From the NCBI GenBank assembly GCA_964057225.1, contig OZ059895.1:20966688-21030687 (forward strand): 64,000 bases of DNA, written 5' to 3'. Shown piece by piece: positions 11,265-23,760 of the stretch. The notes under the pieces are model-generated. The model was not told the DNA's origin, made no database searches, and saw only the letters and a program-made list of their open reading frames with translations. Made by a program: the position numbers and the translations under genes. Numbering within the stretch: the first letter of the stretch is position 1; each line of letters begins with the position of its first letter. This DNA comes from Auanema rhodensis (Eukaryota; Nematoda; Chromadorea; Rhabditida; Rhabditidae).

Positions 11265-13376
11265 TTGGTATGTAACTCGCTTCACGTCAAAGATAAAGAG
11301 ATGCGGTTTTCAAAATTAGATTCCCCATGTCCATATTAGTCTAAAAACAAATTTTTATTGATATTGGTGCATGGTAACCATGACTTTGAAATTTACGTGA
11401 ACTTTAATTTATGCTAATTAAGTGTACACATGATGTGCACTTGGTATGTAACTCGCTTCACGTCAAAGATAAAGAGATGCGGTTTTCAAAATTAGATTCC
11501 TCATGTCCATATTAGTCTAAAAACGAATTTTTATCGATATTGGTGCATGGTAACCATGACTTTGAAATTTACGTGAACTTTAATTTATGCTAATTAAGTG
11601 TACACATGATGTGCACTTGGTATGTAACTCGCTTCACGTGAAAGATAAAGAGATGCGGTTTTCAAAATTAGATTCCCCATTTCCATGTTAGTCTAAAAAC
11701 AAATTTTTATTGATATTGGTGCATGGTAACCATGACTTTGAAATTTACGTGAACTTTAATTTATGCTAATTAAGTGTACACATGATGTGCGCTTGGTATG
11801 TAACTCGCTTCACGTGAAAGATAAAGAGATGCGGTTTTCAAAATTAGATTCCCCATTTCCATATTAGTCTAAAAACAAATTTTTATTGATATTGGTGCAT
11901 GGCAACCATGACTTTAAAATTTACGTGAACTTTAATTTATGCTAATTAAGTGTACACATGATGTGCACTTGGTATGTAACTCGCTTCACGTCAAAGATAA
12001 AGAGATGCGGTTTTCAAAATTAGATTCCCCATGTCCATATTAGTCTAAAAACAAATTTTTATTGATATTGGTGCATGGTAACCATGACTTTGAAATTTAC
12101 GTGAACTTTAATTTATGCTAATTAAGTGTACACATGATGTGCACTTGGTATGTAACTCGCTTCACGTCAAAGATAAAGAGATGCGGTTTTCAAAATTAGA
12201 TTCCCCATGTCCATATTAGTCTAAAAACAAATTTTTATTAATATTGGTGCATGGTAACCATGACTTTGAAATTTACGTGAACTTTAATTTATGCTAATTA
12301 AGTGTACACATGATGTGCACTTGGTATGTAACTCGCTTCACGTGTAAGATGAAGAGATGCGGTTTTCAAAATTAGATTCCTCATGTCCATATTAGTCTAA
12401 AAACGAATTTTTATCGATATTGGTGCATGGTAACCATGACTTTGAAATTTACGTGAACTTTAATTTATGCTAATTAAGTGTACACATGATGTGCACTTGG
12501 TATGTAACTCGCTTCACGTGAAAGATGAAGAGATGCGGTTTTCAAAATTAGATTCCTCATGTCCATATTAGTCTAAAAACGAATTTTTATCGATATTGGT
12601 GCATGGTAACCATGACTTTGAAATTTACGTGAACTTTAATTTATGCTAATTAAGTGTACACATGATGTGCACTTGGTATGTAACTCGCTTCACGTGAAAG
12701 ATAAAGAGATGCGGTTTTCAAAATTAGATTCCCCATTTCCATGTTAGTCTAAAAACAAATTTTTATTGATATTGGTGCATGGTAACCATGACTTTGAAAT
12801 TTACGTGAACTTTAATTTATGCTAATTAAGTGTACACATGATGTGCGCTTGGTATGTAACTCGCTTCACGTGAAAGATAAAGAGATGCGGTTTTCAAAAT
12901 TAGATTCCCCATTTCCATATTAGTCTAAAAACAAATTTTTATTGATATTGGTGCATGGCAACGATGACTTTAAAATTTACGTGAACTTTAATTTATGCTA
13001 ATTAAGTGTACACATGATGTGCACTTGGTATGTAACTCGCTTCACGTCAAAGATAAAGAGATGCGGTTTTCAAAATTAGATTCCCCATGTCCATATTAGT
13101 CTAAAAACAAATTTTTATTAATATTGGTGCATGGTAACCATGACTTTGAAATTTACGTGAACTTTAATTTATGCTAATTAAGTGTACACATGATGTGCAC
13201 TTGGTATGTAACTCGCTTCACGTCAAAGATAAAGAGATGCGGTTTTCAAAATTAGATTCCCCATGTCCATATTAGTCTAAAAACAAATTTTTATTAATAT
13301 TGGTGCATGGTAACCATGACTTTGAAATTTACGTGAACTTTAATTTATGCTAATTAAGTGTACACATGATGTGAAC
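11265..13376 (+). repeat. Pentamer HOR A-B-C-C-G resumed
   Basis: A C monomer with TTGAT (11265) and a C/G hybrid (11441) lead into A (11617), B (11793), C with TTGAT (11969), C (12145), G with CACGTGTAAG (12321), G (12497). Next come A (12673), B with CAACGATGAC (12849), C (13025) and C ending GTGAAC (13201). The C-C-G-G-A-B order matches 8097-9152, 3872 bp upstream. Confidence 0.83.
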
Positions 13377-15136
13377 TTGGTATGTAACTCGCTTCACGTG
13401 AAAGATGAAGAGATGCGGTTTTCAAAATTAGATTCCTCATGTCCATATTAGTCTAAAAACGAATTTTTATCGATATTGGTGCATGGTAACCATGACTTTG
13501 AAATTTACGTGAACTTTAATTTATGCTAATTAAGTGTACACATGATGTGCGCTTGGTATGTAACTCGCTTCACGTGAAAGATAAAGAGATGCGGTTTTCA
13601 AAATTAGATTCATCATTTCCATATTAGTCTAAAAACAAATTTTTATTGATATTGGTGCATGGCAACCATGACTTTAAAATTTACGTGAACTTTAATTTAT
13701 GCTAATTAAGTGTACACATGATGTGCACTTGGTATGTAACTCGCTTCACGTCAAAGATAAAGAGATGCGGTTTTCAAAATTAGATTCCCCATGTCCATAT
13801 TAGTCTAAAAACAAATTTTTATTAATATTGGTGCATGGTAACCATGACTTTGAAATTTACGTGAACTTTAATTTATGCTAATTAAGTGTACACATGATGT
13901 GCACTTGGTATGTAACTCGCTTCACGTGAAAGATGAAGAGATGCGGTTTTCAAAATTAGATTCCTCATGTCCATATTAGTCTAAAAACGAATTTTTATTG
14001 ATATTGGTGCATGGTAACCATGACTTTGAAATTTACGTGAACTTTAATTTATGCTAATTAAGTGTACACATGATGTGCACTTGGTATGTAACTCGCTTCA
14101 CGTGAAAGATGAAGAGATGCGGTTTTCAAAATTAGATTCCTCATGTCCATATTAGTCCAAAAACGAATTTTTATTGATATTGGTGCATGGTAACCATGAC
14201 TTTGAAATTTACGTGAACTTTAATTTATGCTTATTAAGTGTACACGTGATGTGCACTTGGTATGTAACTCGCTTCACGTGAAAGATGAAGAGATGCGGTT
14301 TTCAAAATTAGATTCCTCATGTCCATATTAGTCTAAAAACGAATTTTTATCGATATTGGTGCATGGTAACCATGACTTTGAAATTTACGTGAACTTTAAT
14401 TTATGCTAATTAAGTGTACACATGATGTGCGCTTGGTATGTAACTCGCTTCACGTGAAAGATGAAGAGATGCGGTTTTCAAAATTAGATTCATCATTTCC
14501 ATATTAGTCTAAAAACAAATTTTTATTGATATTGGTGCATGGCAACCATGACTTTAAAATTTACGTGAACTTTAATTTATGCTAATTAAGTGTACACATG
14601 ATGTGCACTTGGTATGTAACTCGCTTCACGTCAAAGATAAAGAGATGCGGTTTTCAAAATTAGATTCCCCATGTCCATATTAGTCTAAAAACAAATTTTT
14701 ATTAATATTGGTGCATGGTAACCATGACTTTGAAATTTACGTGAACTTTAATTTATGCTAATTAAGTGTACACATGATGTGCACTTGGTATGTAACTCGC
14801 TTCACGTGAAAGATGAAGAGATGCGGTTTTCAAAATTAGATTCCTCATGTCCATATTAGTCTAAAAACGAATTTTTATTGATATTGGTGCATGGTAACCA
14901 TGACTTTGAAATTTACGTGAACTTTAATTTATGCTAATTAAGTGTACACATGATGTGCACTTGGTATGTAACTCGCTTCACGTGAAAGATGAAGAGATGC
15001 GGTTTTCAAAATTAGATTCCTCATGTCCATATTAGTCCAAAAACGAATTTTTATTGATATTGGTGCATGGTAACCATGACTTTGAAATTTACGTGAACTT
15101 TAATTTATGCTTATTAAGTGTACACGTGATGTGCAC
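13377..15136 (+). repeat. Pentamer HOR pair, 880 bp x 2
   Basis: Copies are 13377-14256 and 14257-15136: G, B with ATTCATCATTTCC, C, D', and a D with TAGTCCAAAAAC. The two private marks (TTCATCATTT at 13553 and 14433; GTCCAAAAAC at 14081 and 14961) occur once per copy and nowhere else that I found. One visible difference is GATAAAG in 13553 against GATGAAG in 14433. Confidence 0.9.
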
Positions 15137-15488
15137 TTGGTATGTAACTCGCTTCACGTGAAAGATAAAGGGATGCGGTTTTCAAAATTAGATTCCCCAT
15201 GTCCATATTAGTCTAAAAACAAATTTTTATTGATATTGGTGCATGGTAACCATGACTTTGAAATTTACGTGAACTTTAATTTATGCTAATTAAGTGTACA
15301 CATGATGTGCTCTTGGTATGTAACTCGCTTCACGTGAAAGATGAAGAGATGCGGTTTTCAAAATTAGATTCCCCATTTCCATGTTAGTCTAAAAACAAAT
15401 TTTTATTGATATTGGTGCATGGCAACCATGACTTTAAAATTTACGTGAACTTTAATTTATGCTAATTAAGTGTACACATGATGTGCAC
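15137..15488 (+). repeat. Two transition monomers (e and A/B hybrid)
   Basis: The monomer at 15137 is type e (GATAAAGGG, CCCCATG, TTGAT) and ends with GTGCTC instead of GTGCAC. The one at 15313 combines GATGAAGAG and CCATGTTAG (A-like) with GGCAACC and TTTAAA (B-like). The GTGCTC mark recurs at the ends of the monomers at 20945, 39068 and 41884. Confidence 0.75.
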
Positions 15489-16192
15489 TTGGTATGTAAC
15501 TCGCTTCACGTCAAAGATAAAGAGATGCGGTTTTCAAAATTAGATTCCCCATGTCCATATTAGTCTAAAAACAATTTTTTATTAATATTGGTGCATGGTA
15601 ACCATGACTTTGAAATTTACGTGAACTTTAATTTATGCTAATTAAGTGTACACATGATGTGCACTTGGTATGTAACTCGCTTCACGTGAAAGATGAAGAG
15701 ATGCGGTTTTCAAAATTAGATTCCTCATGTCCATATTAGTCTGAAAACAAATTTTTGTTGATATTGGTGCATGGCAACCATGACTTTAAAATTTACGTGA
15801 ACTTTAATTTATGCTAATTAAGTGTACACATGATGTGCACTTGGTATGTAACTCGCTTCACGTCAAAGATAAAGAGATGCGGTTTTCAAAATTAGATTCC
15901 CCATGTCCATATTAGTCTAAAAACAATTTTTTATTAATATTGGTGCATGGTAACCATGACTTTGAAATTTACGTGAACTTTAATTTATGCTAATTAAGTG
16001 TACACATGATGTGCGCTTGGTATGTAACTCGCTTCACGTGAAAGATAAAGAGATGCGGTTTTCAAAATTAGATTCCCCATTTCCATATTAGTCTGAAAAC
16101 AAATTTTTGTTGATATTGGTGCATGGCAACCATGACTTTAAAATTTACGTGAACTTTAATTTATGCTAATTAAGTGTACACATGATGTGCAC
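15489..16192 (+). repeat. Dimer HOR, 352 bp x 2
   Basis: C monomers at 15489 and 15841 both have ACAATTTTTTATT. Each is followed by a monomer (15665, 16017) with GTCTGAAAACAAATTTTTGT, then TGATATT. The 15665 copy starts as type D (GATGAAGAG, CCTCATG) and then switches to B, while 16017 is B throughout, so 15665 is a mosaic. Confidence 0.85.
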
Positions 16193-17248
16193 TTGGTATG
16201 TAACTCGCTTCACGTCAAAGATAAAGAGATGCGGTTTTCAAAATTAGATTCCCCATGTCCATATTAGTCTAAAAACAAATTTTTATTAATATTGGTGCAT
16301 GGTAACCATGACTTTGAAATTTACGTGAACTTTAATTTATGCTAATTAAGTGTACACATGATGTGCACTTGGTATGTAACTCGCTTCACGTGAAAGATGA
16401 AGAGATGCGGTTTTCAAAATTAGATTCCTCATGTCCATATTAGTCTAAAAACGAATTTTTATTGATATTGGTGCATGGTAACCATGACTTTGAAATTTAC
16501 GTGAACTTTAATTTATGCTTATTAAGTGTACACGTGATGTGCACTTGGTATGTAACTCGCTTCACGTGAAAGATAAAGGGATGCGGTTTTCAAAATTAGA
16601 TTCCCCATGTCCATATTAGTCTAAAAACAAATTTTTATTGATATTGGTGCATGGCAACCATGACTTTGAAATTTACGTGAACTTTAATTTATGCTAATTA
16701 AGTGTACACATGATGTGCACTTGGTATGTAACTCGCTTCACGTGAAAGATGAAGAGATGCGGTTTTCAAAATTAGATTCCTCATGTCCATATTAGTCTAA
16801 AAACGAATTTTTATCGATATTGGTGCATGGTAACCATGACTTTGAAATTTACGTGAACTTTAATTTATGCTAATTAAGTGTACACATGATGTGCACTTGG
16901 TATGTAACTCGCTTCACGTGAAAGATAAAGAGATGCGGTTTTCAAAATTAGATTCCCCATTTCCATGTTAGTCTAAAAACAAATTTTTATTGATATTGGT
17001 GCATGGTAACCATGACTTTGAAATTTACATGAACTTTAATTTATGCTAATTAAGTGTACACATGATGTGCGCTTGGTATGTAACTCGCTTCACGTGAAAG
17101 ATAAAGAGATGCGGTTTTCAAAATTAGATTCCCCATTTCCATATTAGTCTAAAAACAAATTTTTATTGATATTGGTGCATGGCAACCATGACTTTAAAAT
17201 TTACGTGAACTTTAATTTATGCTAATTAAGTGTACACATGATGTGCAC

Positions 17249-18304
17249 TTGGTATGTAACTCGCTTCACGTCAAAGATAAAGAGATGCGGTTTTCAAAAT
17301 TAGATTCCCCATGTCCATATTAGTCTAAAAACAAATTTTTATTAATATTGGTGCATGGTAACCATGACTTTGAAATTTACGTGAACTTTAATTTATGCTA
17401 ATTAAGTGTACACATGATGTGCACTTGGTATGTAACTCGCTTCACGTGAAAGATGAAGAGATGCGGTTTTCAAAATTAGATTCCTCATGTCCATATTAGT
17501 CTAAAAACGAATTTTTATTGATATTGGTGCATGGTAACCATGACTTTGAAATTTACGTGAACTTTAATTTATGCTTATTAAGTGTACACGTGATGTGCAC
17601 TTGGTATGTAACTCGCTTCACGTGAAAGATAAAAGGATGCGGTTTTCAAAATTAGATTCCCCATGTCCATATTAGTCTAAAAACAAATTTTTATTGATAT
17701 TGGTGCATGGTAACCATGACTTTGAAATTTACGTGAACTTTAATTTATGCTAATTAAGTGTACACATGATGTGCACTTGGTATGTAACTCGCTTCACGTG
17801 AAAGATGAAAAGATGCGGTTTTCAAAATTAGATTCCCCATGTCCATATTAGTCTAAAAACAAATTTTTATTGATATTGGTGCATGGTAACCATGACTTTG
17901 AAATTTACGTGAACTTTAATTTATGCTAATTAAGTGTACACATGATGTGCACTTGGTATGTAACTCGCTTCACGTCAAAGATAAAGAGATGCGGTTTTCA
18001 AAATTAGATTCCCCATGTCCATATTAGTCTAAAAACAAATTTTTATTAATATTGGTGCATGATAACCATGACTTTGAAATTTACGTGAACTTTAATTTAT
18101 GCTAATTAAGTGTACACATGATGTGAACTTGGTATGTAACTCGCTTCACGTGAAAGATGAAGAGATGCGGTTTTCAAAATTAGATTCCTCATGTCCATAT
18201 TAGTCTAAAAACGAATTTTTATCGATATTGGTGCATTGTAACCATGACTTTGAAATTTACGTGAACTTTAATTTATGCTAATTAAGTGTACACATGATGT
18301 GCAC
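17249..18304 (+). repeat. Hexamer HOR C-D-E-F-C'-G, copy 2
   Basis: Monomers start at 17249, 17425, 17601 (GATAAAAGG), 17777 (GATGAAAAG), 17953 (ending GTGAAC) and 18129 (TTATCGAT). Order and marks match 353-1408, 16,896 bp (exactly 96 units) upstream. It is nested in the 12-mer. Confidence 0.88.
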
Positions 18305-19360
18305 TTGGTATGTAACTCGCTTCACGTCAAAGATAAAGAGATGCGGTTTTCAAAATTAGATTCCCCATGTCCATATTAGCCTAAAAACAAATTTTTATTA
18401 ATATTGGTGCATGGTAACCATGACTTTGAAATTTACGTGAACTTTAATTTATGCTAATTAAGTGTACACATGATGTGCACTTGGTATGTAACTCGCTTCA
18501 CGTGAAAGATGAAGAGATGCGGTTTTCAAAATTAGATTCCTCATGTCCATATTAGTCTAAAAACGAATTTTTATTGATATTGGTGCATGGTAACCATGAC
18601 TTTGAAATTTACGTGAACTTTAATTTATGCTTATTAAGTGTACACGTGATGTGCACTTGGTATGTAACTCGCTTCACGTGAAAGATAAAGGGATGCGGTT
18701 TTCAAAATTAGATTCCCCATGTCCATATTAGTCTAAAAACAAATTTTTATTGATATTGGTGCATGGCAACCATGACTTTGAAATTTACGTGAACTTTAAT
18801 TTATGCTAATTAAGTGTACACATGATGTGCACTTGGTATGTAACTCGCTTCACGTGAAAGATGAAGAGATGCGGTTTTCAAAATTAGATTCCTCATGTCC
18901 ATATTAGTCTAAAAACGAATTTTTATCGATATTGGTGCATGGTAACCATGACTTTGAAATTTACGTGAACTTTAATTTATGCTAATTAAGTGTACACATG
19001 ATGTGCACTTGGTATGTAACTCGCTTCACGTGAAAGATAAAGAGATGCGGTTTTCAAAATTAGATTCCCCATTTCCATGTTAGTCTAAAAACAAATTTTT
19101 ATTGATATTGGTGCATGGTAACCATGACTTTGAAATTTACATGAACTTTAATTTATGCTAATTAAGTGTACACATGATGTGCGCTTGGTATGTAACTCGC
19201 TTCACGTGAAAGATAAAGAGATGCGGTTTTCAAAATTAGATTCCCCATTTCCATATTAGTCTAAAAACAAATTTTTATTGATATTGGTGCATGGCAACCA
19301 TGACTTTAAAATTTACGTGAACTTTAATTTATGCTAATTAAGTGTACACATGATGTGCAC

Positions 19361-20416
19361 TTGGTATGTAACTCGCTTCACGTCAAAGATAAAGAGATGC
19401 GGTTTTCAAAATTAGATTCCCCATGTCCATATTAGTCTAAAAACAAATTTTTATTAATATTGGTGCATGGTAACCATGACTTTGAAATTTACGTGAACTT
19501 TAATTTATGCTAATTAAGTGTACACATGATGTGCACTTGGTATGTAACTCGCTTCACGTGAAAGATGAAGAGATGCGGTTTTCAAAATTAGATTCCCCAT
19601 GTCCATATTAGTCTAAAAACAAATTTTTATTAATATTGGTGCATGGTAACCATGACTTTGAAATTTACGTGAACTTTAATTTATGCTTATTAAGTGTACA
19701 CGTGATGTGCACTTGGTATGTAACTCGCTTCACGTGAAAGATAAAAGGATGCGGTTTTCAAAATTAGATTCCCCATGTCCATATTAGTCTAAAAACAAAT
19801 TTTTATTGATATTGGTGCATGGTAACCATGACTTTGAAATTTACGTGAACTTTAATTTATGCTAATTAAGTGTACACATGATGTGCACTTGGTATGTAAC
19901 TCGCTTCACGTGAAAGATGAAAAGATGCGGTTTTCAAAATTAGATTCCCCATGTCCATATTAGTCTAAAAACAAATTTTTATTGATATTGGTGCATGGTA
20001 ACCATGACTTTGAAATTTACGTGAACTTTAATTTATGCTAATTAAGTGTACACATGATGTGCACTTGGTATGTAACTCGCTTCACGTCAAAGATAAAGAG
20101 ATGCGGTTTTCAAAATTAGATTCCCCATGTCCATATTAGTCTAAAAACAAATTTTTATTAATATTGGTGCATGATAACCATGACTTTGAAATTTACGTGA
20201 ACTTTAATTTATGCTAATTAAGTGTACACATGATGTGAACTTGGTATGTAACTCGCTTCACGTGAAAGATGAAGAGATGCGGTTTTCAAAATTAGATTCC
20301 TCATGTCCATATTAGTCTAAAAACGAATTTTTATCGATATTGGTGCATTGTAACCATGACTTTGAAATTTACGTGAACTTTAATTTATGCTAATTAAGTG
20401 TACACATGATGTGCGC
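19361..20416 (+). repeat. Hexamer HOR C-D-E-F-C'-G, copy 3
   Basis: This repeats copy 2 at 2112 bp. The D position (19537) is altered by an internal C-type tract. E (19713), F (19889), C' (20065) and G (20241) are as in copy 2. Confidence 0.88.
19537..19712 (+). repeat. Mosaic D-C-D monomer (putative conversion tract)
   Basis: The start is D (GATGAAGAG) and the end is D (GCTTATTAAG, ACACGTG), but the middle is C (CCCCATGTCC, AACAAA, TTAATATT). Its counterpart in the other 12-mer copy (17425) is D throughout. The replaced stretch spans monomer positions of about 61-96. Confidence 0.8.
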
Positions 20417-21296
20417 TTGGTATGTAACTCGCTTCACGTGAAAGATAAAGAGATGCGGTTTTCAAAATTAGATTCCCCATTTCCATATTAGTCTAAAAAC
20501 AAATTTTTATTGATATTGGTGCATGGCAACCATGACTTTAAAATTTACGTGAACTTTAATTTATGCTAATTAAGTGTACACATGATGTGCACTTGGTATG
20601 TAACTCGCTTCACGTCAAAGATAAAGAGATGCGGTTTTCAAAATTAGATTCCCCATGTCCATATTAGTCTAAAAACAAATTTTTATTAATATTGGTGCAT
20701 GGTAACCATGACTTTGAAATTTACGTGAACTTTAATTTATGCTAATTAAGTGTACACATGATGTGCACTTGGTATGTAACTCGCTTCACGTGAAAGATGA
20801 AGAGATGCGGTTTTCAAAATTAGATTCCTCATGTCCATATTAGTCTAAAAACGAATTTTTATTGATATTGGTGCATGGTAACCATGACTTTGAAATTTAC
20901 GTGAACTTCAATTTATGCTTATTAAGTGTACACGTGATGTGCACTTGGTATGTAACTCGCTTCACGTGAAAGATAAAGGGATGCGGTTTTCAAAATTAGA
21001 TTCCCCATGTCCATATTAGTCTAAAAACAAATTTTTATTGATATTGGTGCATGGTAACCATGACTTTGAAATTTACGTGAACTTTAATTTATGCTAATTA
21101 AGTGTACACATGATGTGCTCTTGGTATGTAACTCGCTTCACGTGAAAGATGAAGAGATGCGGTTTTCAAAATTAGATTCCCCATGTCCATATTAGTCTAA
21201 AAACAATTTTTTATTAATATTGGTGCATGGTAACCATGACTTTAAAATTTACGTGAACTTTAATTTATGCTAATTAAGTGTACACATGATGTGCAC
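20417..21296 (+). repeat. B-C-D-e plus mosaic monomer
   Basis: Monomers are B (20417), C (20593), D with ACTTCAATTT (20769), e ending GTGCTC (20945) and a mosaic at 21121. The mosaic has GATGAAGAG, CCCCATG, ACAATTTTTTATTAAT, GGTAACC and TTTAAA, and is followed by ACTTGTTATG in place of ACTTGGTATG at the next unit start. No genes are present. Confidence 0.75.
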
Positions 21297-22704
21297 TTGT
21301 TATGTAACTCGCTTCACGTGAAAGATGAAGAGATGCGGTTTTCAAAATTAGATTCCTCATGTCCATATTAGTCTAAAAACGAATTTTTATCGATATTGGT
21401 GCATGGTAACCATGACTTTGAAATTTACGTGAACTTTAATTTATGCTAATTAAGTGTACACATGATGTGCGCTTGGTATGTAACTCGCTTCACGTGAAAG
21501 ATAAAGAGATGCGGTTTTCAAAATTAGATTCCCCATTTCCATATTAGTCTAAAAACAAATTTTTATCATTATTGGTGCATGGTAACCATGACTTTGAAAT
21601 TTACGTGAACTTTAATTTATGCTAATTAAGTGTACACATGATGTGCACTTGGTATGTAACTCGCTTCACGTGAAAGATGAAGAGATGCGGTTTTCAAAAT
21701 TAGATTCCTCATGTCCATATTAGTCTAAAAACGAATTTTTATTGATATTGGTGCATGGTAACCATGACTTTGAAATTTACGTGAACTTTAATTTATGCTT
21801 ATTAAGTGTACACGTGATGTGCACTTGGTATGTAACTCGCTTCACGTGAACGATAAAGGGATGCGGTTTTCAAAATTAGATTCCTCATGTCCATATTAGT
21901 CTAAAAACGAATTTTTATTGATATTGGTGCATGGTAACCATGACTTTGAAATTTACGTGAACTTTAATTTATGCTAATTAAGTGTACACATGATGTGCGC
22001 TTGGTATGTAACTCGCTTCACGTGAAAGATAAAGAGATGCGGTTTTCAAAATTAGATTCCCCATTTCCATATTAGTCTAAAAACAAATTTTTATCATTAT
22101 TGGTGCATGGTAACCATGACTTTGAAATTTACGTGAACTTTAATTTATGCTAATTAAGTGTACACATGATGTGCACTTGGTATGTAACTCGCTTCACGTG
22201 AAAGATGAAGAGATGCGGTTTTCAAAATTAGATTCCTCATGTCCATATTAGTCTAAAAACGAATTTTTATTGATATTGGTGCATGGTAACCATGACTTTG
22301 AAATTTACGTGAACTTTAATTTATGCTTATTAAGTGTACACGTGATGTGCACTTGGTATGTAACTCGCTTCACGTGAAAGATAAAGGGATGCGGTTTTCA
22401 AAATTAGATTCCCCATGTCCATATTAGTCTAAAAACAAATTTTTATTGATATTGGTGCATGGTAACCATGACTTTGAAATTTACGTGAACTTTAATTTAT
22501 GCTAATTAAGTGTACACATGATGTGCACTTGGTATGTAACTCGCTTCACGTGAAAGATGAAGAGATGCGGTTTTCAAAATTAGATTCCTCATGTCCATAT
22601 TAGTCTAAAAACGAATTTTTATCGATATTGGTGCATGGTAACCATGACTTTGAAATTTACGTGAACTTTAATTTATGCTTATTAAGTGTACACGTGATGT
22701 GCAC
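21297..22704 (+). repeat. 528-bp periodic module with TTATCATTATTGG mark
   Basis: Monomers at 21473 and 22001 share a TTATCATTATTGG stretch and each is followed by type D (21649, 22177), giving a 528-bp period. They sit among G (21297), GAACGATAAAGGG (21825), e (22353) and G with GCTTATT (22529). The CATTATTGG mark was not seen elsewhere in the left half. Confidence 0.8.
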
Positions 22705-23760
22705 TTGGTATGTAACTCGCTTCACGTGAACGATAAAGGGATGCGGTTTTCAAAATTAGATTCCTCATGTCCATATTAGTCTAAAAACGAATTTTTATTG
22801 ATATTGGTGCATGGTAACCATGACTTTGAAATTTACGTGAACTTTAATTTATGCTAATTAAGTGTACACATGATGTGCACTTGGTATGTAACTCGCTTCA
22901 CGTGAAAGATGAAGAGATGCGGTTTTCAAAATTAGATTCCTCATGTTCATATTAGTCTAAAAACGAATTTTTATCGATATTGGTGCATGGTAACCATGAC
23001 TTTGAAATTTACGTGAACTTTAATTTATGCTTATTAAGTGTACACATGATGTGCACTTGGTATGTAACTCGCTTCACGTGAAAGATGAAGAGATGCGGTT
23101 TTCAAAATTAGATTCCTCATGTCCATATTAGTCTAAAAACGAATTTTTATTGATATTGGTGCATGGTAACCATGACTTTGAAATTTACGTGAACTTTAAT
23201 TTATGCTTATTAAGTGTACACGTGATGTGCACTTGGTATGTAACTCGCTTCACGTGAACGATAAAGGGATGCGGTTTTCAAAATTAGATTCCTCATGTCC
23301 ATATTAGTCTAAAAACGAATTTTTATTGATATTGGTGCATGGTAACCATGACTTTGAAATTTACGTGAACTTTAATTTATGCTAATTAAGTGTACACATG
23401 ATGTGCACTTGGTATGTAACTCGCTTCACGTGAAAGATGAAGAGATGCGGTTTTCAAAATTAGATTCCTCATGTTCATATTAGTCTAAAAACGAATTTTT
23501 ATCGATATTGGTGCATGGTAACCATGACTTTGAAATTTACGTGAACTTTAATTTATGCTTATTAAGTGTACACATGATGTGCACTTGGTATGTAACTCGC
23601 TTCACGTGAAAGATGAAGAGATGCGGTTTTCAAAATTAGATTCCTCATGTCCATATTAGTCTAAAAACGAATTTTTATTGATATTGGTGCATGGTAACCA
23701 TGACTTTGAAATTTACGTGAACTTTAATTTATGCTTATTAAGTGTACACGTGATGTGCAC
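22705..23760 (+). repeat. Trimer HOR, 528 bp x 2
   Basis: The unit is a GAACGATAAAGGG monomer (22705, 23233), a G-like monomer with CATGTTCATATT (22881, 23409) and D (23057, 23585). The GAACGAT and TGTTCAT marks recur singly or as a pair downstream, at 24289 and 24817-25168, showing further shuffling of the same pieces. Confidence 0.87.

Larger units (their letters stand above)
16193..20416 (+). repeat. Dodecamer HOR, 2112 bp, two copies
   Basis: Copies are 16193-18304 and 18305-20416, each with order C-D-e-G-A-B-C-D-E-F-C'-G. Private marks shared at exactly 2112 bp include TTTACATGAAC in the A monomer (16897 and 19009), CATGATAACC in C' (17953 and 20065) and GCATTGTAACC in G (18129 and 20241). 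Differences include TTAGCCTAAA only at 18305, the different GTGCAC or GTGCGC end of the last G, and a converted D at 19537. The last six monomers of each copy are the C-D-E-F-C'-G hexamer. Confidence 0.93.
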
